Of a DNA stretch of 64,000 bases, positions 62,168-64,000 are shown piece by piece. Numbering within the stretch: the first letter of the stretch is position 1; the number at the start of each line of letters is the position of its first letter. A program made the translations under genes and the position numbers. Source of the DNA: BPIH01 sp042408535 (GTDB lineage Bacteria > Chloroflexota > Limnocylindria > Limnocylindrales > CSP1-4); the NCBI GenBank assembly GCA_042408535.1, contig JBHORA010000027.1:17164-81163 (forward strand). The letters run 5' to 3'. The notes beneath the pieces are model-generated. The model had not been told where the DNA came from, did not search any database, and saw only the letters and a program-made list of their open reading frames with translations.

Positions 62168-62922
62168 CGAGTCCCGAAGCCTGGACCGGTACTGTGGCCC
62201 GGTCGCTCGCCGCCGAGTCCCCCTCGGGCACCCGGTCCAGGGTCGTCGTTCTGACCGGGGCGAGCGGTCGCCTCGCCCCGACCGTCGCTCGGGCCTTCGC
62301 CGAGGCTGGCGATCGGCTCGCCCTCCTGGGGCGGCGGACCGAGGTCCTCGAGCGCCTTGCCACGGACCTGCCGGGTGGCGCCGCCCGCCACCTGGCGATC
62401 GCCGTCGACCTCAACGAGGCCGATGCCGCCATGGACGCGGCCAAGCGGGTCCAGGTCGAGCTCGGGCCGGCCACCGTCCTCCTCCACCTCGCCGGCGGCT
62501 ACCGCGGCGGAGCGGGCCTCGTCGAGGCCCCGGCCGAGGAGTGGGAGGCGATGCTCGCCGTCAACCTCTGGCCGACGGTCAACGCCCTCCGGGCCTTTCT
62601 GCCCCAGATCCGGAACGCCGAGCAGGGGCGGATCGTCACCGTCTCGACGCCCTTCGCCCGGGCTCCTCTCGCGACGGGGGCCGCCTACTCTGCGACGAAG
62701 GCGGCCGTCGAAGCGATGACCCTGTCGGTCGCCCGGGAGCTCGCCGGTACGAGCGCCACCGCGAACGTCGTCCTCGTCCGGACGATCGGCGACGCCAAGC
62801 CGCACCACACCCGACCCGAGGAGATCGCAGCTGCCCTCCAGTGGCTCTGCTCGCCCGAGGCCGGCGTCGTGAACGGCCAGCTCATTCCGCTCGTCGGACG
62901 GGCCCTTCCACCGAGCGCGTAG
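62164..62922 (+). CDS. Short-chain dehydrogenase/reductase (SDR)
   Basis: 252 aa from GTG 62164. VVVLTGASGRLAPTVARAFAEAGDRLALLGRR (nucleotide loop TGASGRLA), LLHLAGGYRGG, VNLWPTVNALRAFLPQI, RIVTVSTPFARAPLATGAAYSATKAAVEAMTLSVARE (catalytic Ser and YxxxK), VVNGQLIPLVG. The ~20-residue N-terminal extension is unconserved. Co-transcribed with HxlR; substrate unknown. Confidence 0.88.
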   Translation: MTSPEAWTGTVARSLAAESPSGTRSRVVVLTGASGRLAPTVARAFAEAGDRLALLGRRTEVLERLATDLPGGAARHLAIAVDLNEADAAMDAAKRVQVELGPATVLLHLAGGYRGGAGLVEAPAEEWEAMLAVNLWPTVNALRAFLPQIRNAEQGRIVTVSTPFARAPLATGAAYSATKAAVEAMTLSVARELAGTSATANVVLVRTIGDAKPHHTRPEEIAAALQWLCSPEAGVVNGQLIPLVGRALPPSA

Positions 62923-62935
62923 CTCTCGGCCAGCT

Positions 62936-63065
62936 GAGCGGTGGCCGAGCGGCGACCACACCTGCCCGCCGAGCGGTGGCCGAGCGGTGACCACACCGGC
63001 CCGCCGAGCGGTGGCAGAGCGGCGACCACACCGGCCCGCTGAGCGGTGGCCGAGCGGCGACGAGC
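62936..63065. repeat. 35-nt tandem repeat, about four copies
   Basis: Units begin at 62936, 62971, 63006 and 63041 with GAGCGGTGGCMGAGCGGYGA; period exactly 35 nt, few mismatches, the fourth partial. It lies in noncoding DNA between the SDR and GYD genes. Confidence 0.85.
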
Positions 63066-63164
63066 CGCCCACCGGCCGCCGGCCGCCGATCGACCGTTGA
63101 CAACCGTCACCGATGGATGATCATGAAGGCCATCGTCGAGACGCACGGAGAGGAGGCCAGCGGG

Positions 63165-63485
63165 ATGGCGAAGTATCTCTTCATCGGTTCGTATACCGCC
63201 GAGGGGGCGCGGGGGCTCCTGAAGGAGGGCGGATCGGGGCGGCGCAAGGTGGCCGAAGAGGTCGTGCGGTCCCTCGGGGGCACCGTCGAGGCGTACTACT
63301 TCGGCTTCGGTAGCGACGACTTCTACCTCCTCGCCGATTTGCCGGACCACGCTGCCGCGGCGGCGCTCAGCCTCACGGTCGGTTCGAGCGGAGCGGTGTC
63401 GGTCCGGACGATCGTCCTCATGACCCCCGAGGAGGTCGACGCCGCCACGAAGCGGTCGGTCGCCTATCGCGCGCCAGGGGCCTGA
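63165..63485 (+). CDS. GYD-domain protein
   Basis: 106 aa from ATG 63165 (GGAGG 8 nt upstream; an in-frame ATG at 63117 is less well placed). AKYLFIGSYTAEGARGLLKEGGSGRRKVAEEVVRSLGGTVEAYYFGFGSDDFYLLADLPDHAAAAALSLTVGSSGAVSVRTIVLMTPEEVDAA is the complete GYD fold, a dimeric alpha-beta domain of unknown function. TTGACA near 63096 may be its -35 element. Confidence 0.85.
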   Translation: MAKYLFIGSYTAEGARGLLKEGGSGRRKVAEEVVRSLGGTVEAYYFGFGSDDFYLLADLPDHAAAAALSLTVGSSGAVSVRTIVLMTPEEVDAATKRSVAYRAPGA

Positions 63486-63590
63486 GGCGCGAATCTGACG
63501 GCGACCGTCTGCCGCGCGGTGGCCCGTGTCGGGGCCTGCTTCCGCCGGCGGCGACCGCGTCCATCCGGTACCCTATTGCGCCGGCAGCGT

Positions 63591-63665
<75 letters not shown>

Positions 63666-63852
63666 CAGTCCCCGAGCGTGGGCCGCCCGCTGGCGTTCCC
63701 CCCTTGCCTCGTCATCCCCGGATCTCCGCCCGAACGAAGACGACGGCGGCAACTCCTGGGGGAGCGGGACCCTCCGCGGTCGGCTCGCGGCCCCCGGGCG
63801 ACCGGCGCCGGCGGCGGATCGTTCGGCGCCGGTGTGCCAGGTACGGGTCTCG
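63666..63852. other. Intergenic region
   Basis: No gene is supported between the tRNA and the cupredoxin stop. Confidence 0.4.
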
Positions 63853-64000
63853 TCATTGAACCGTCAGGGTGCCCGTCATCGTCGTCGGATGGACGTCGCA
63901 GACGAAGGTGTAGGTCCCCGCTGCCAGGGCGGGCACCTGGTAGGCGATCGTGGTCGGTCCGGTCACGATCTGGCCCCGGAAGACGCTCTGTCCGTTCGCG
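63853..64000 (-). CDS. Cupredoxin, C-terminal part (gene continues beyond the window)
   Basis: 49 residues, ending TYTFVCDVHPTTMTGTLTVQ: Cys-x2-His and Met of a type-1 copper site (CDVHPTTM) in the final beta-hairpin of a plastocyanin/CtaG-like cupredoxin. The rest, including the first His ligand and any signal peptide, is outside. Confidence 0.75.
   Translation of the reverse strand, partial: ANGQSVFRGQIVTGPTTIAYQVPALAAGTYTFVCDVHPTTMTGTLTVQ

Noticed and set aside
62936..63065. CRISPR array
   Set aside because: Repeats are directly abutting with no spacers, and no cas genes are present.

Overview
This is a very GC-rich (roughly 70 % by eye), gene-dense bacterial chromosome segment with ordinary metabolic and housekeeping content. 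It has no phage, integrase, transposase or CRISPR array. The adjacent dnaG and rpoD-type sigma genes, the DUF4032 protein, the F420-type luciferase-like oxidoreductase, the dense ATGA/GTGA gene overlaps and many apparently leaderless genes fit a high-GC Chloroflexota (Limnocylindria-like) or, less likely, an actinobacterial genome. That placement is inference; there is no rRNA in the window.

Layout. 1-4543: a mannose/fructose-type PTS operon (IIA-IIB-IIC-IID, minus strand) divergent from a SorC/DeoR regulator, with a partial EamA transporter at the left edge. 4550-9422: a LOG-like protein, a NatAB-like ABC-2 exporter and a DUF72 protein. 9545-12349: a proline-rich membrane protein, ApbE flavin transferase and a ferric-reductase-like haem protein. 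12577-16307: a MacAB-type exporter and a membrane-anchored Gly-rich protein. 16424-23697: a GntR/FCD regulator divergent from a SatP-like transporter, then a tight operon of metallo-beta-lactamase lactonase, hydroxyacid-oxoacid transhydrogenase (HOT), FmdB zinc ribbon and GlcD/GlcF-type oxidase. I read this operon as gamma-butyrolactone/4-hydroxybutyrate oxidation with an internal 2-oxoglutarate/2-hydroxyglutarate electron shuttle.

23723-30598: PfpI protein, secreted serine protease, a small membrane protein, a zinc-ribbon/HEAT protein and two tandem divergent MutS-like ATPases, with a convergent LLM oxidoreductase. 30885-34809: dnaG and the primary sigma factor. 35060-45317: small genes, a PadR-controlled DrrAB-type exporter, a cupredoxin, GNAT and DUF4032 proteins, another ABC-2 exporter, a nitroreductase and a DnaJ-domain protein. 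45807-58372: coenzyme-B12 acyl-CoA mutase large and small subunits, the MeaB chaperone, 3-hydroxyacyl-CoA dehydrogenase and thiolase. The large subunit carries the Phe/Gln pair of isobutyryl-CoA mutase instead of the Tyr/Arg pair of methylmalonyl-CoA mutase. Interspersed are an ArsR-thioredoxin pair, FolE, a Ser-less alpha/beta hydrolase, DinB and DUF72 proteins. 58453-64000: an aldehyde dehydrogenase with a one-base frameshift, repeat-rich intergenic DNA, a cytoplasmic HtrA-like protease divergent from an HxlR-SDR pair, a GYD protein, tRNA-Lys(CTT) and the end of a cupredoxin gene.

A recurrent signal is a TANNNT box placed exactly 6 or 7 nt before the ATG/GTG of at least twelve genes. It is the pattern expected for -10 promoters of leaderless transcripts, and it fixes several start codons. 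Genes inside operons instead use Shine-Dalgarno sites or stop/start overlaps.
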